Shown piece by piece: positions 1-6,751 of a DNA stretch of 17,034 nt (its first letter is position 1; each line of letters starts with the position of its first letter). The translations under genes and the position numbers were made by a program. The notes under the pieces were generated by a model, which saw only the letters and a list, made by a program, of their open reading frames with translations, did not search any database and had not been told where the DNA came from. The DNA lies in NCBI GenBank assembly GCA_002311635.1, contig DBZJ01000028.1, positions 24,840 through 41,873 on the forward strand, in the 5' to 3' direction. The stretch is from Syntrophaceae bacterium UBA1163. GTDB taxonomy: Bacteria; Desulfobacterota; BSN033; UBA1163.

Positions 1-21
1 TCTGAAATCTAAAATTTGAAA

Positions 22-444
22 TTAGAAGGGAACATCGTCATCGGGCGGGGGGCTTCCGTCTTGGTCGGTTCCCAGCTCTTTTTCAGATTCGGGTAATTCC
101 ACGGAGGCTCCCGCCGTTCCTAACATCTGCATCTGACTGGCGACAATTTCCGTGGTATACCTGCGGTTTCCATCCTTGCCCTCCCAAGAACGGGTTCGGA
201 TTCGACCTTCGATATAGACCTGTTTGCCTTTGTTCAGATATTCTCCACAAATCTCAGCCAGCCGTCCGAAGGCAACTATCCGGTGCCATTCCGTGATCGT
301 CGTTTTTTCTCCGGAAGATCGATTGACTCGATTCTCGCTGGTCGCCATCCGAAAATTTGCCACCGTTGTGCCATTGCTCAGATACTTCACCTCAGGATCT
401 GCACCTAGATTACCGATGAGGATGACCTTGTTCACTCCCGCCAT
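22..444 (-). CDS. ssb: Single-stranded DNA-binding protein
   Basis: This protein coats single-stranded DNA during replication, recombination and repair, and recruits partner proteins through its C-terminal tip. The 140-residue length is normal for a short bacterial SSB. The N-terminal 110 residues fit one OB-fold: it begins [18 protein letters not shown], followed by a [10 protein letters not shown] segment and [11 protein letters not shown], all typical of the family. A short disordered linker leads to the acidic tip DDDVPF, the partner-binding hook. The ATG at 444 is preceded by a strong Shine-Dalgarno (AGGAGGA on the minus strand, bases 449-455) four bases away, which fixes the start. It is transcribed away from the tlpA-lon-era run. 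Just past its stop, at the window edge, lies A/T-rich TCTGAAATC-type repeated sequence. Identification is secure from sequence motifs. Confidence 0.97.
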   Translation of the reverse strand: MAGVNKVILIGNLGADPEVKYLSNGTTVANFRMATSENRVNRSSGEKTTITEWHRIVAFGRLAEICGEYLNKGKQVYIEGRIRTRSWEGKDGNRRYTTEIVASQMQMLGTAGASVELPESEKELGTDQDGSPPPDDDVPF

Positions 445-1002
445 AGAATCCTCCTATCCGTGCCAAAAAAGGCAGAAACGATTATCCCTCCATATTGCTT
501 GGACTCCCCCATGTGAATCCGCGGTTTTTCTTCCAACAGCTATGGGCGGCTCTAATAATTACCAATTTGTCACTCCCGCGCACGCGGGAGTCCAGTACCG
601 TTAGGGCTTCTGGATTCCTGCCCCCGGATCGCTGTCCGGGGCAGGTTTCGCAGGAATGGCGTTTTTGACGTTGCCTCATCTTTGATTAGAGTTTGATGTT
701 AAACAAATCGCATCCAAGATTTAATACGTCACCTTATCATGTCTAAGGGCTCTTTTCAAGGAGAGATTGCTTAGAAGATAACTCCGCCCTGTGCCTCCTT
801 TCCCTTCGGACACCCGCATCCCCGCCTACCGGCAGGCAGGCTCGCCCTCCCGGTCAAGGGGGGGTACCCATGGGGAAATTTCAAATATTTTTGATTCGTT
901 TTTTGTTCGTCGCTCATCGTTTGTCGTTCGTCGTATCCCGAGGGTTGACGGAGGTGAGAATATATTTTAGTCTTCAATGGGTCTTTCCAGTTGCAGAAGG
1001 GA
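445..1002. other. Gene-poor intergenic stretch between ssb and the tlpA-like gene
   Basis: No convincing gene is seen on either strand. The stretch holds the ssb ribosome binding site, a palindromic dispersed repeat (570-657), a GC-rich patch with GGCAGGCAGG (831-840) and a TCG-rich low-complexity run with GTTCGTCG twice (905-912 and 926-933). Open frames crossing it give translations ending in phrases such as VTPAHAGVQ or DSRVRG. Those are the usual artefact of reading this class of palindromic repeat and do not indicate a gene. Confidence 0.6.
570..657. repeat. Palindromic dispersed intergenic repeat (REP/MITE-like)
   Basis: There are two back-to-back inverted repeats. The first is perfect: ACTCCCGCG (572-580), CA, CGCGGGAGT (583-591). 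The second pairs CCTGCCCCCGGA (618-629) with TCCGGGGCAGG (635-645), with one bulged C. An outer ATTCCTGC (614-621) pairs with GCAGGAAT (650-657). The motifs CTCCCGCG...CGCGGGAG and CTGGATTCCTGC are characteristic of dispersed palindromic elements common in proteobacterial intergenic DNA. No transposase is present, so if it moves, it does so in trans. Confidence 0.7.
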
Positions 1003-1575
1003 ATGAAAAGAAAAATTGCTCTTTTATTGTTGATCGGGATGGGAACCGCTATTTTGCCCAACCCCTTCCTCCAAGCCGGAAGGGCTGCCGCCCTTTCTGG
1101 GCGGGAATATCCTTCCTGCATTTCTTTTGGTGTCCAAAGATTTCAGGAAAGAAAAGAAGCACCTGCTTTTTCTCTCAAGAGTTTGAACGGAGGGCAAGTC
1201 AGTCTCAGTGACTTCAAAGGAAAGCCGGTTCTCATCACCTTTTGGGCCACCTGGTGTGACTCCTGCAAGGAGGAGCTTCCTGTGTTGGAAAAATTTTCCG
1301 CAGGGAACAGAGATCAGTTGACCATTCTTTTAATTACCATAGATGGAGAGAGAAAAGGAGCCGCTCAAAAAATCGTCAGCCAGAATAAGATTACCCTTCC
1401 TGTCCTTTTGCTCTTCAAGGAGAAGGTCATGGACCAATACGGGGTGAAGGGCTGGGTCCCTCTTACTTTCCTTGTCGATCAAAAAGGGATGTTGGTTGGA
1501 AAGATTGTGGGGCAAAGGGACTGGGTCGCACCGGAAGCCTGGTCTTGTCTGAAGGAGCTCTTTGAACTTCGTTGA
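1003..1575 (+). CDS. TlpA/ResA-like periplasmic thioredoxin-fold protein
   Basis: This is a predicted exported thiol-disulfide oxidoreductase of the TlpA/ResA/AhpC-TSA group. From the ATG at 1003 it has 190 residues. The start MKRKIALLLLIGMG is a basic N-region plus hydrophobic core, consistent with a signal peptide or anchor of roughly 30 residues. The mature part has the family signature APAFSLKSLNGG and then FWATWCDSCKEE, with redox cysteines at 85 and 88. A cis-proline equivalent lies in WVPLTFLVD (Pro153), and the C-terminal KIVGQ resembles the family ending. The active site reads CDSC and lacks the usual proline of WCxPC. A TTG at 991 is in frame, but the GAAGG at 996-1000 favours the ATG. 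Its stop codon lies inside the lon promoter, so it is probably not cotranscribed as a planned operon. The exact substrate is unknown. Confidence 0.85.
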   Translation: MKRKIALLLLIGMGTAILPNPFLQAGRAAALSGREYPSCISFGVQRFQERKEAPAFSLKSLNGGQVSLSDFKGKPVLITFWATWCDSCKEELPVLEKFSAGNRDQLTILLITIDGERKGAAQKIVSQNKITLPVLLLFKEKVMDQYGVKGWVPLTFLVDQKGMLVGKIVGQRDWVAPEAWSCLKELFELR

Positions 1576-1599
1576 CAAATTCCATGGTTTTCGTATAAT
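1572..1599 (+). promoter_or_regulatory. Sigma70-type promoter for lon
   Basis: A perfect TTGACA (1572-1577) and a perfect TATAAT (1594-1599) are separated by 16 bases, close to the housekeeping consensus. Transcription would begin near 1606, giving a leader of about 30 bases before the GTG start of lon. The -35 box overlaps the TGA stop of the upstream thioredoxin gene. No heat-shock (CIRCE or sigma32-like) element was seen, so constitutive expression is the simplest reading. Confidence 0.8.
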
Positions 1600-1635
1600 A
1601 GCTTCTGTTTTTCCAATTCGGAGCCGGAGTTTCTT

Positions 1636-3969
1636 GTGAGGTATCTTTATAAGTCAGAGAGCATTTCCATCCCGCAACGACTTCTCTTCATCCCCCTGAA
1701 AGAGACGATCATCTTCCCTTGCGTCGTTGCCCCTCTTTTTTTCCAGTCTGATGAGGCCTTAGCCGTCTTGAATAAGGTATTGTTGGAAAATAGTCTGATC
1801 GGCTGCGTCGGTTTGCGTGACCCCTCTCTCAAAGACCCTCAACCCAAGGATCTCCTCTCGGTTGGGACGGTCTGTAAGATTCTCCAACTGGTCAAGTTGC
1901 CAAACAAAGGGATGAAGATTCTGGTGGAGGGGCTTTCCAGAGTCTTTCTCCTCGACATTACCCGAGAGCCGCCTTATTTCAAGGCAGACGTCAGTGAGAT
2001 CAACGAGCAGCAAGAGAGGACGGTTCTTTCTGAAACCCTGGTTCAGAGCATAGGAGCCCTGTTTAAAATTTCTCTCTCCATGGGGAAACCTCTTCCCGAC
2101 GAGATATTGAAGACCCTAGACAAAATCGACCAGCCTGGGAGACTCGCTGATCTGATCGCCATTACCCTCCATTTGGGATTGAAGGAGCAGCAAGAAATCT
2201 TCGAGACCATTGATCCCATGGAACGACTGAAAAAAGTTTTTCATTACTTCAATCGAGAAATCCAGTCCTCCCCGACCAGACCTCATCCCCTCCTCAACCC
2301 TGGGAAAGAGGGAGGGAAATTTCTGAAGGATCATTCTTTTCGTCCTCCTCCAAGGGGACAGCGGGAAGCGCCTGAAGAGGATCCTTATCTGGCTGAGATC
2401 CACGAGCTCAGGGAGAAAGTCCGAAACGCCGAGATGCCGCAGCAGGTGGAAGAGATTGCCCATAAAGAGATCAACCGGCTGGAGCGGATGAATCCCATCT
2501 CTGCGGAATATACCGTTTCCAGAACTTATCTCGACTACCTCATCACGATGCCGTGGAATAAGAAAACCGTGGACAACCTTGACCTCGGCCGGGCTCAGGT
2601 CATCCTGAATGAAGACCATTATGACCTTGAAAAAGTGAAGGAGCGGATCTTAGAGTTCTTGGCCGTTAAGAAATTGAAGGAACCCATGAAGGGCCCCATC
2701 CTCTGTTTCGTCGGTCCTCCCGGTGTGGGCAAGACATCTCTGGGGCGCTCCATCGCCCGTGCTCTCGAGAGGAAGTTTATCCGCATCTCCTTAGGAGGGG
2801 TGAGGGATGAAGCAGAGGTCCGGGGGCATCGTCGAACTTATGTAGGAGCTCTTCCAGGCCGGATCATTCAAGAGATCCGGAGGGCGGAAACGTCCAATCC
2901 CGTTTTTATGCTCGACGAAGTGGATAAGATCGGTCAAGACGTCCGGGGAGATCCGGCCTCGGCCCTTCTTGAAACCCTTGATCCGGAGCAAAATTTTTCA
3001 TTTACCGATCATTACCTGGATGTCCCTTTTGACCTCTCCCATGTCTTGTTTATCACGACGGCCAACACCCTGTCGCCCATCCCTCCTGCCTTATTGGATC
3101 GGATGGAAGTGATCCATCTGGCAGGATATACCGAGGAGGAGAAGGAGAAGATTGCCTTTCAATTTCTGATCCCTCACCAAAAGGAGGAGAATGGGTTGAA
3201 AGACACCCCTCTTTCTTTCACCGTGGAGGCGGTTCACAAGATCATTCGAGAATATACCCGGGAGGCAGGGGTTCGAAATTTGGAAAGGATGATCGCTACC
3301 CTGTGTCGAAAAGTGGCCAAGGAAGTGGCCATGGGGAATACCCCGAAGGAGAGCATCGACGAGGCGGCCGTTGAGGAGCTTCTGGGACCGCGAGAATTCT
3401 TCCGCGAAGTCGCTCAGGAGAAAGACCGCATCGGCGTGGCCACAGGATTGGCCTGGACAGAAAATGGTGGGGACATCATCTTTATCGAGACTTCTAGAAT
3501 GAAGGGAGATAAAGGGCTTATCTTGACGGGGTCCCTAGGAGAGGTGATGAAGGAATCCGCTCAAGCAGCCCTCTCCTATATTCGAACGAATGCTTCCTCC
3601 CTCGGTATCCCCGAGAATTTTTATCAGGAGTGCGACCTTCATATCCACATCCCGGCTGGGGCGACTCCCAAAGATGGACCTTCTGCCGGGATCACCATTG
3701 CCACAGCCGTTCTCTCTCTTTTAAAGGAAAGACCCGTTCCCCGTGAGATCGCGATGACCGGCGAGCTAACCCTGAGCGGGAGAGTGCTTCCGGTGGGAGG
3801 GATTAAGGAAAAAATACTGGCTGCCCGGCGGGCCGGGGTGAAGACCGTGATCCTGCCCAAGAAAAATGAGAAGAATCTCGACGATATTCCGGACTATATC
3901 AAGGAGGAAATGCGCTTCGTCTTAGTCGAACACATCCAGGAGGTAGTGGATCTCACCCTGCCCTCTTAG
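1636..3969 (+). CDS. lon: ATP-dependent Lon protease
   Basis: This is a cytoplasmic AAA+ serine protease that degrades misfolded and regulatory proteins. It has 777 residues from a GTG start, with GGAGCCGGAG upstream as a Shine-Dalgarno. In order: the N-terminal substrate-binding LON domain (about 10-205), a linker, MPWNKKT typical of the AAA+ boundary, Walker A GPPGVGKT (360-367), Walker B VFMLDE (423-428), and a protease domain with the catalytic serine in DGPSAG (Ser683) and the lysine in GGIKEK (Lys726). The Ser-Lys spacing of 43 equals that of E. coli Lon. What is odd is the linker, residues about 210-246. The family normally has a long helix there with a YYLREQ-type motif; here it is a Pro/Gly-rich stretch containing [11 protein letters not shown] and RPPPRGQ. 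Family assignment is secure, but the effect of the altered linker is unknown. Era follows 80-90 bases downstream. Confidence 0.97.
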   Translation: MRYLYKSESISIPQRLLFIPLKETIIFPCVVAPLFFQSDEALAVLNKVLLENSLIGCVGLRDPSLKDPQPKDLLSVGTVCKILQLVKLPNKGMKILVEGLSRVFLLDITREPPYFKADVSEINEQQERTVLSETLVQSIGALFKISLSMGKPLPDEILKTLDKIDQPGRLADLIAITLHLGLKEQQEIFETIDPMERLKKVFHYFNREIQSSPTRPHPLLNPGKEGGKFLKDHSFRPPPRGQREAPEEDPYLAEIHELREKVRNAEMPQQVEEIAHKEINRLERMNPISAEYTVSRTYLDYLITMPWNKKTVDNLDLGRAQVILNEDHYDLEKVKERILEFLAVKKLKEPMKGPILCFVGPPGVGKTSLGRSIARALERKFIRISLGGVRDEAEVRGHRRTYVGALPGRIIQEIRRAETSNPVFMLDEVDKIGQDVRGDPASALLETLDPEQNFSFTDHYLDVPFDLSHVLFITTANTLSPIPPALLDRMEVIHLAGYTEEEKEKIAFQFLIPHQKEENGLKDTPLSFTVEAVHKIIREYTREAGVRNLERMIATLCRKVAKEVAMGNTPKESIDEAAVEELLGPREFFREVAQEKDRIGVATGLAWTENGGDIIFIETSRMKGDKGLILTGSLGEVMKESAQAALSYIRTNASSLGIPENFYQECDLHIHIPAGATPKDGPSAGITIATAVLSLLKERPVPREIAMTGELTLSGRVLPVGGIKEKILAARRAGVKTVILPKKNEKNLDDIPDYIKEEMRFVLVEHIQEVVDLTLPS

Positions 3970-3977
3970 GGAGAAAC

Positions 3978-4019
3978 AGTTCGGAGTAATGAGTTCGGAG
4001 ATAATGAAATGCTCCGAAC
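3978..4019 (+). repeat. Tandem and inverted AGTTCGGAG repeats between lon and era
   Basis: AGTTCGGAG occurs at 3978-3986 and again at 3992-4000, 14 bases apart, each followed by a TAATG-like sequence. An inverted copy, CTCCGAAC (4012-4019), can pair with the second to form an 8-bp stem with an 11-base loop. No T-run follows, so it does not look like an intrinsic terminator. It may be an mRNA processing or stability element, or degenerate intergenic repeat. Confidence 0.6.
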
Positions 4020-4061
4020 CAAAAACTCCTGACTCATAACTCTGCAAGTTTGCTGAGGAGA

Positions 4062-4973
4062 ATGGCGTCCTTCAAATCCGGTTTTATCTCCATCCTAGGA
4101 AGGCCGAATGTTGGGAAATCGACCCTCTTCAATCGTTTCCTCGGTGATAAAATTGCCATCGTTGCGAAAAGACCCCAGACCACCCGAGACCGAATTCTCG
4201 GCATTAAGAACGTGGAAGGAGGTCAGCTTATCTTCCTCGACACTCCGGGGATTCACCATGGTGGATCTGAATTGAACCAGCGGATGGTCCGAACAGCGAT
4301 GGCTTCGGCTCGGGATGCGGATGTCCTTCTCTTCCTCGTCGAGGCAACATCTCCTCGCGCCGAAAAAGACCGGGAGATGGTGGACCCCCTCCGGACAAGC
4401 AGCGGCGTTCCCTTCCTGGTCCTCAATAAAATTGATTTGGTGAAGAAAAAAAGCCTTCTCCCCATCATGGATCAATATCAAAGACTTTTCCCCTTCAAAG
4501 AAATATTTCCCGTCTCGGCCGTTACCGGGGAAGGGACAGATATTCTATTGGACGAAATCCTGGAAGTCCTTCCCGAATCGCAGCCCTATTATCCGGGGGA
4601 CATGATCACTGACCAGACCGAACGCTTCTGGGTCTCCGAGATCATTCGAGAAAAGGTGATCCGGGAGTGCTATCAAGAGATTCCCCATTCAACGGCTGTC
4701 ACGATCGAAGCGTTTGAAGAGCATCCTGAAAAAAACCTCGTGGTCATCAAAGGAACGATCCATGTCGAGAGAAATTCTCAGAAGAAGATTCTCATCGGAA
4801 GAGGTGGACAGAAATTGAAAAAGATTGGAGAGGCTGCTCGGAAAGAAGTGGAGGCCTTCTTGGGGACAAGGGTCTTCTTAGACGTGTGGGTAAATGTGGA
4901 GAAGGACTGGACTCGAAACCCTCGCGCCCTGGATCGGCTGGGCTATCCATTGGCCTTGAACCATTCACCTTGA
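4062..4973 (+). CDS. era: GTPase Era, ribosome biogenesis factor
   Basis: Era is a GTP-binding protein that binds the 3' end of 16S rRNA and assists 30S subunit maturation. The 303 residues match the usual length. GTPase motifs are in order: G1 GRPNVGKS (13-20), a switch region KRPQTTRDRILG, G3 DTPG (60-63), G4 NKID (122-125) and G5 SAVTG (152-156). The C-terminal KH domain carries its RNA-binding GxxG as GRGG (246-249) within ILIGRGGQKLKKIG. The start is the ATG at 4062, because homologues begin just before FKSGF. The purine-rich GAGGAG directly abuts it, which is unusually close; an in-frame TTG at 4050 is the alternative. The RodZ-like gene follows immediately, with its ribosome binding site overlapping the era stop codon, so the two are probably cotranscribed and coupled. 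Confidence 0.97.
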   Translation: MASFKSGFISILGRPNVGKSTLFNRFLGDKIAIVAKRPQTTRDRILGIKNVEGGQLIFLDTPGIHHGGSELNQRMVRTAMASARDADVLLFLVEATSPRAEKDREMVDPLRTSSGVPFLVLNKIDLVKKKSLLPIMDQYQRLFPFKEIFPVSAVTGEGTDILLDEILEVLPESQPYYPGDMITDQTERFWVSEIIREKVIRECYQEIPHSTAVTIEAFEEHPEKNLVVIKGTIHVERNSQKKILIGRGGQKLKKIGEAARKEVEAFLGTRVFLDVWVNVEKDWTRNPRALDRLGYPLALNHSP

Positions 4974-4984
4974 GGGGGTTCTCT

Positions 4985-5854
4985 GTGGATGAGAGGGAAA
5001 CGTTAGGAAAATATCTTAAAAATCAGCGGGAATCCAAAAAGATTTCGTTAAGAGAGGTGTCGAAAAACACGAGGGTGAGAGAGTACATCCTTAAGGCCAT
5101 CGAAGAGGATCAAACCGACCTCCTCCCGGCTGCCACCTATGTGAAAGGGTTTCTCTTAGCCTATGCCAAGTATCTCAGGCTCGACCCCAACGATGTCCTT
5201 CTTCGTTATGAAAGAGCTTTAAAAGGAGAACCCACCGCCCCTCCTTCCCCTCAACCCGTGAAAAGCAAGCAGAAGGCTTCGGCCACGCCACCTTCAAAAC
5301 CCAAGCAGAAAATTTCATGGAATACAAAGCAGACATGGGTGGTCGTAGGGGTCATCGTAGCAAGCTTTGTCATCTTCTTTTTCTTCTCTCCCTACTCTTC
5401 GAACCCTCCTGTGGAACCCCTCCCTGAAAAATCTGTCGGGGGAAAACCTGCCGTCGCTCCCTCTCCTCCTGCCCCGGCGACAACCGGTCTACCAGAAGAA
5501 AAACGTGTTGCCGAAGAGAAAAAGTCTCCTGCCCATTCTCCTCCCGTTGCCGCGACCACTTCAGTTCAGGAAAAGAAGCCTTTCTCCGTCGCGCTTAAAG
5601 CAGTCGAGGAGACATGGGTGAGCCTTCAGGTAGATGATCAACCGGAGAAAGAAATGACCTTCAAACCAAGAGACGGTATTTCCGTTCAGGCGGCGAATCG
5701 AATTCGCATGAAACTCGGGAATGCTGGTGGCGTTGACCTGGTCCTGAATGGAAAGCCGTTGGGGAAGTTTGGAAAGTCGGGGGAGGTCGTCACTCTCGTT
5801 TTGACCCCTCAAGGGGTTGAGGTGAAAAGCGGAGAGAAAATGAAATCCCCGTAG
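4985..5854 (+). CDS. RodZ-like protein: HTH domain, one membrane segment, DUF4115-type C-terminus
   Basis: This is a bitopic membrane protein of the RodZ/HTH_25 family. Relatives link the MreB cytoskeleton to the envelope and help set rod shape. From the GTG at 4985 there are 289 residues. Residues about 5-75 form the Xre-like helix-turn-helix region, with LGKYLKNQRESKKISLREVS and the family hallmark YVKGFLLAYAKYLRLD. A basic Lys-rich stretch leads to one transmembrane segment (about 118-135, WVVVGVIVASFVIFFFF). A long Pro/Ala/Lys linker follows, then a C-terminal beta-rich domain (about 198-275) containing ETWVSLQVDD and LGNAGGVDLVLNGK, typical of DUF4115. The GTG is chosen because GAGGGGG at 4972-4978 sits six bases upstream and overlaps the era stop; the open frame continues further up only inside era. 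Family membership is clear. Whether it acts as true RodZ is inferred, as no mreB is in the window. Confidence 0.88.
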   Translation: MDERETLGKYLKNQRESKKISLREVSKNTRVREYILKAIEEDQTDLLPAATYVKGFLLAYAKYLRLDPNDVLLRYERALKGEPTAPPSPQPVKSKQKASATPPSKPKQKISWNTKQTWVVVGVIVASFVIFFFFSPYSSNPPVEPLPEKSVGGKPAVAPSPPAPATTGLPEEKRVAEEKKSPAHSPPVAATTSVQEKKPFSVALKAVEETWVSLQVDDQPEKEMTFKPRDGISVQAANRIRMKLGNAGGVDLVLNGKPLGKFGKSGEVVTLVLTPQGVEVKSGEKMKSP

Positions 5855-5930
5855 CTTTTTTCTCCTCACTTTTTCATTTTCTCCCGTGGGGGGACCAAGA
5901 GAGTGACCAGTCGGAAAGATAGAGGAGAGG

Positions 5931-6422
5931 ATGGTTGGGCATCACGACGAAGACGAAAGAGAAAAGATTTCGTGGAGAGAGATTGATCGAAGAAGGGACC
6001 GCAGTCCGTACGCTCCAAAAGAAACTCCCCAGGAACGAGTGAGGTCCCGTCGTTCCGAATGGGTGATGAAAAAGTATCGGAAGGAGGCTGATAAACTTTT
6101 CATGGGAAAGAAAGGAACCAAGAAACATCAAAAGGCCCATAACGACATCGATCGTTATCATGGCACCGATCAGTTTGAAGCGACGGTAAAGGCTTATTTG
6201 GATCAGTACGGTCTGCCGGACGACTGGAGCACCCTCTCGCTTTTGCTGGATTATTCAGATCCCGAGAAGGTGTTGCAGGCCCTTGCGGCGATGAAGGATC
6301 TCTATGAAACCAGAAGTCCGATTGAGAAACAGGGCTTCAAAGCCAAAGTGGACATTTTGGCCATGACCGCCAGTGACAGCGATCTAAGAGATTTTGCGGA
6401 AGAGATGCTCAAGACCTTATAG
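5931..6422 (+). CDS. Uncharacterised charged protein
   Basis: This is a 163-residue protein that I do not recognise. The ATG is preceded by GAGGAGAGG, a strong ribosome binding site at short spacing. The first 90 or so residues are very rich in Arg, Lys, Glu and Asp (for example WREIDRRRDRS and KKYRKEADKLFMGKKG) and look disordered or nucleic-acid binding. The C-terminal 75 residues look like a compact helical domain, with motifs VKAYLDQYGLPDDWSTL, LLLDYSDPEKVLQALAAM and DLRDFAEEMLKTL. There is no signal peptide, membrane segment, cysteine pair or nucleotide-binding motif. It lies 76 bases behind the RodZ-like gene and 330 bases before addA, so it could be the last gene of the era transcription unit. 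The coding call rests on the start signal, codon usage like its neighbours and the protein-like C-terminus. Confidence 0.8.
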   Translation: MVGHHDEDEREKISWREIDRRRDRSPYAPKETPQERVRSRRSEWVMKKYRKEADKLFMGKKGTKKHQKAHNDIDRYHGTDQFEATVKAYLDQYGLPDDWSTLSLLLDYSDPEKVLQALAAMKDLYETRSPIEKQGFKAKVDILAMTASDSDLRDFAEEMLKTL

Positions 6423-6473
6423 ACTCAGACACACCGCCCTTTCCTCTTTTGGTATTCCAGTCCTTCGATTTCT

Positions 6474-6605
6474 CTAAGCCTTGGGAGATTTTTTGCCGGG
6501 GAGTCTTTTGAGGGGTTTCAGAGGAAGGACAGCACGGTTTTTTGGGCGCAGTCGTTCGAATCTTTTGATCTCACCATATTTGCCGAATCGTCCGCTTTTC
6601 CCCAT
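6474..6605 (-). CDS. Possible 43-residue basic micro-protein
   Basis: An ATG at 6605 opens a 43-codon frame ending in TAG. The product starts MGKSGRFGKYGEIKRF, continues ERLRPKNRAVLPLKPLK and ends KKSPKA. It is extremely basic and would suit nucleic-acid or ribosome binding. No good Shine-Dalgarno precedes the ATG. The same frame stays open for 16 more codons upstream (6606-6653) and there encodes KCRDPKCRSRHDFYRK, a cysteine pair plus basic residues that also looks protein-like, yet it has no ATG, GTG or TTG after the preceding TAA. Either the gene is short, or its true 5' end has been lost or frameshifted. A hairpin overlapping that upstream part offers a non-coding explanation. Function unknown; treat as tentative. 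Confidence 0.4.
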   Translation of the reverse strand: MGKSGRFGKYGEIKRFERLRPKNRAVLPLKPLKRLPGKKSPKA

Positions 6606-6624
6606 TTTTCTGTAGAAATCGTGG

Positions 6625-6660
6625 CGCGACCTGCACTTCGGATCGCGGCATTTTTATTTT
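6625..6660 (+). terminator. Possible intrinsic terminator upstream of addA
   Basis: CGCGA (6625-6629) plus CC pairs with GG, a bulged A, and TCGCG (6643-6647), giving a 7-bp GC-rich stem with an 8-base loop. Four bases later comes the tract TTTTTATTTT (6651-6660). It would stop read-through from the upstream operon before the addA promoter. It lies about 200 bases after the last stop codon, and the bulge weakens it, so the call is moderate. Confidence 0.4.
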
Positions 6661-6711
6661 AACCCGGCGATTGATGAGGTTTCAAACAGGTTGTTCCAAA
6701 CGGAAGGGGAA

Positions 6712-6740
6712 TTGACAGGGTGTCTTAGAGGATGTAAATT
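6712..6740 (+). promoter_or_regulatory. Candidate promoter for addAB
   Basis: A perfect TTGACA (6712-6717) is followed after 17 bases by TAAATT (6735-6740), four of six matches to the -10 consensus. Transcription would begin near 6747, only about five bases before the addA ATG at 6752, and no Shine-Dalgarno sits at normal distance before that ATG. If the promoter is real, the message would be nearly leaderless. Confidence 0.5.
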
Positions 6741-6751
6741 TTGTTAAGACC

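Larger units (their letters stand above)
6423..6751. other. Intergenic region between the charged protein and addA
   Basis: This 329-base gap holds, in order, a minus-strand micro-ORF (6474-6605), a GC-rich hairpin with a T-rich tail (6625-6660) and a promoter-like pair for addA (6712-6740). No larger gene, tRNA or riboswitch was recognised in it. Confidence 0.5.

Noticed and set aside
224..604. Open plus-strand frame of 126 codons antisense to ssb
   Set aside because: It is the shadow of ssb and ends by reading through the palindromic repeat (VTPAHAGVQ), a known artefact. No ribosome binding site.
482..679. Minus-strand frame of 65 codons with a CETCPGQ motif
   Set aside because: It is built from the reverse reading of the same palindromic repeat (DSRVRG phrase), so not a gene.
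6545..6580. tRNA-like segment with GTTCGAATC and a later CACCA
   Set aside because: The bases flanking the TTCGAAT do not pair as a T-arm, and no acceptor, D or anticodon stem could be built.
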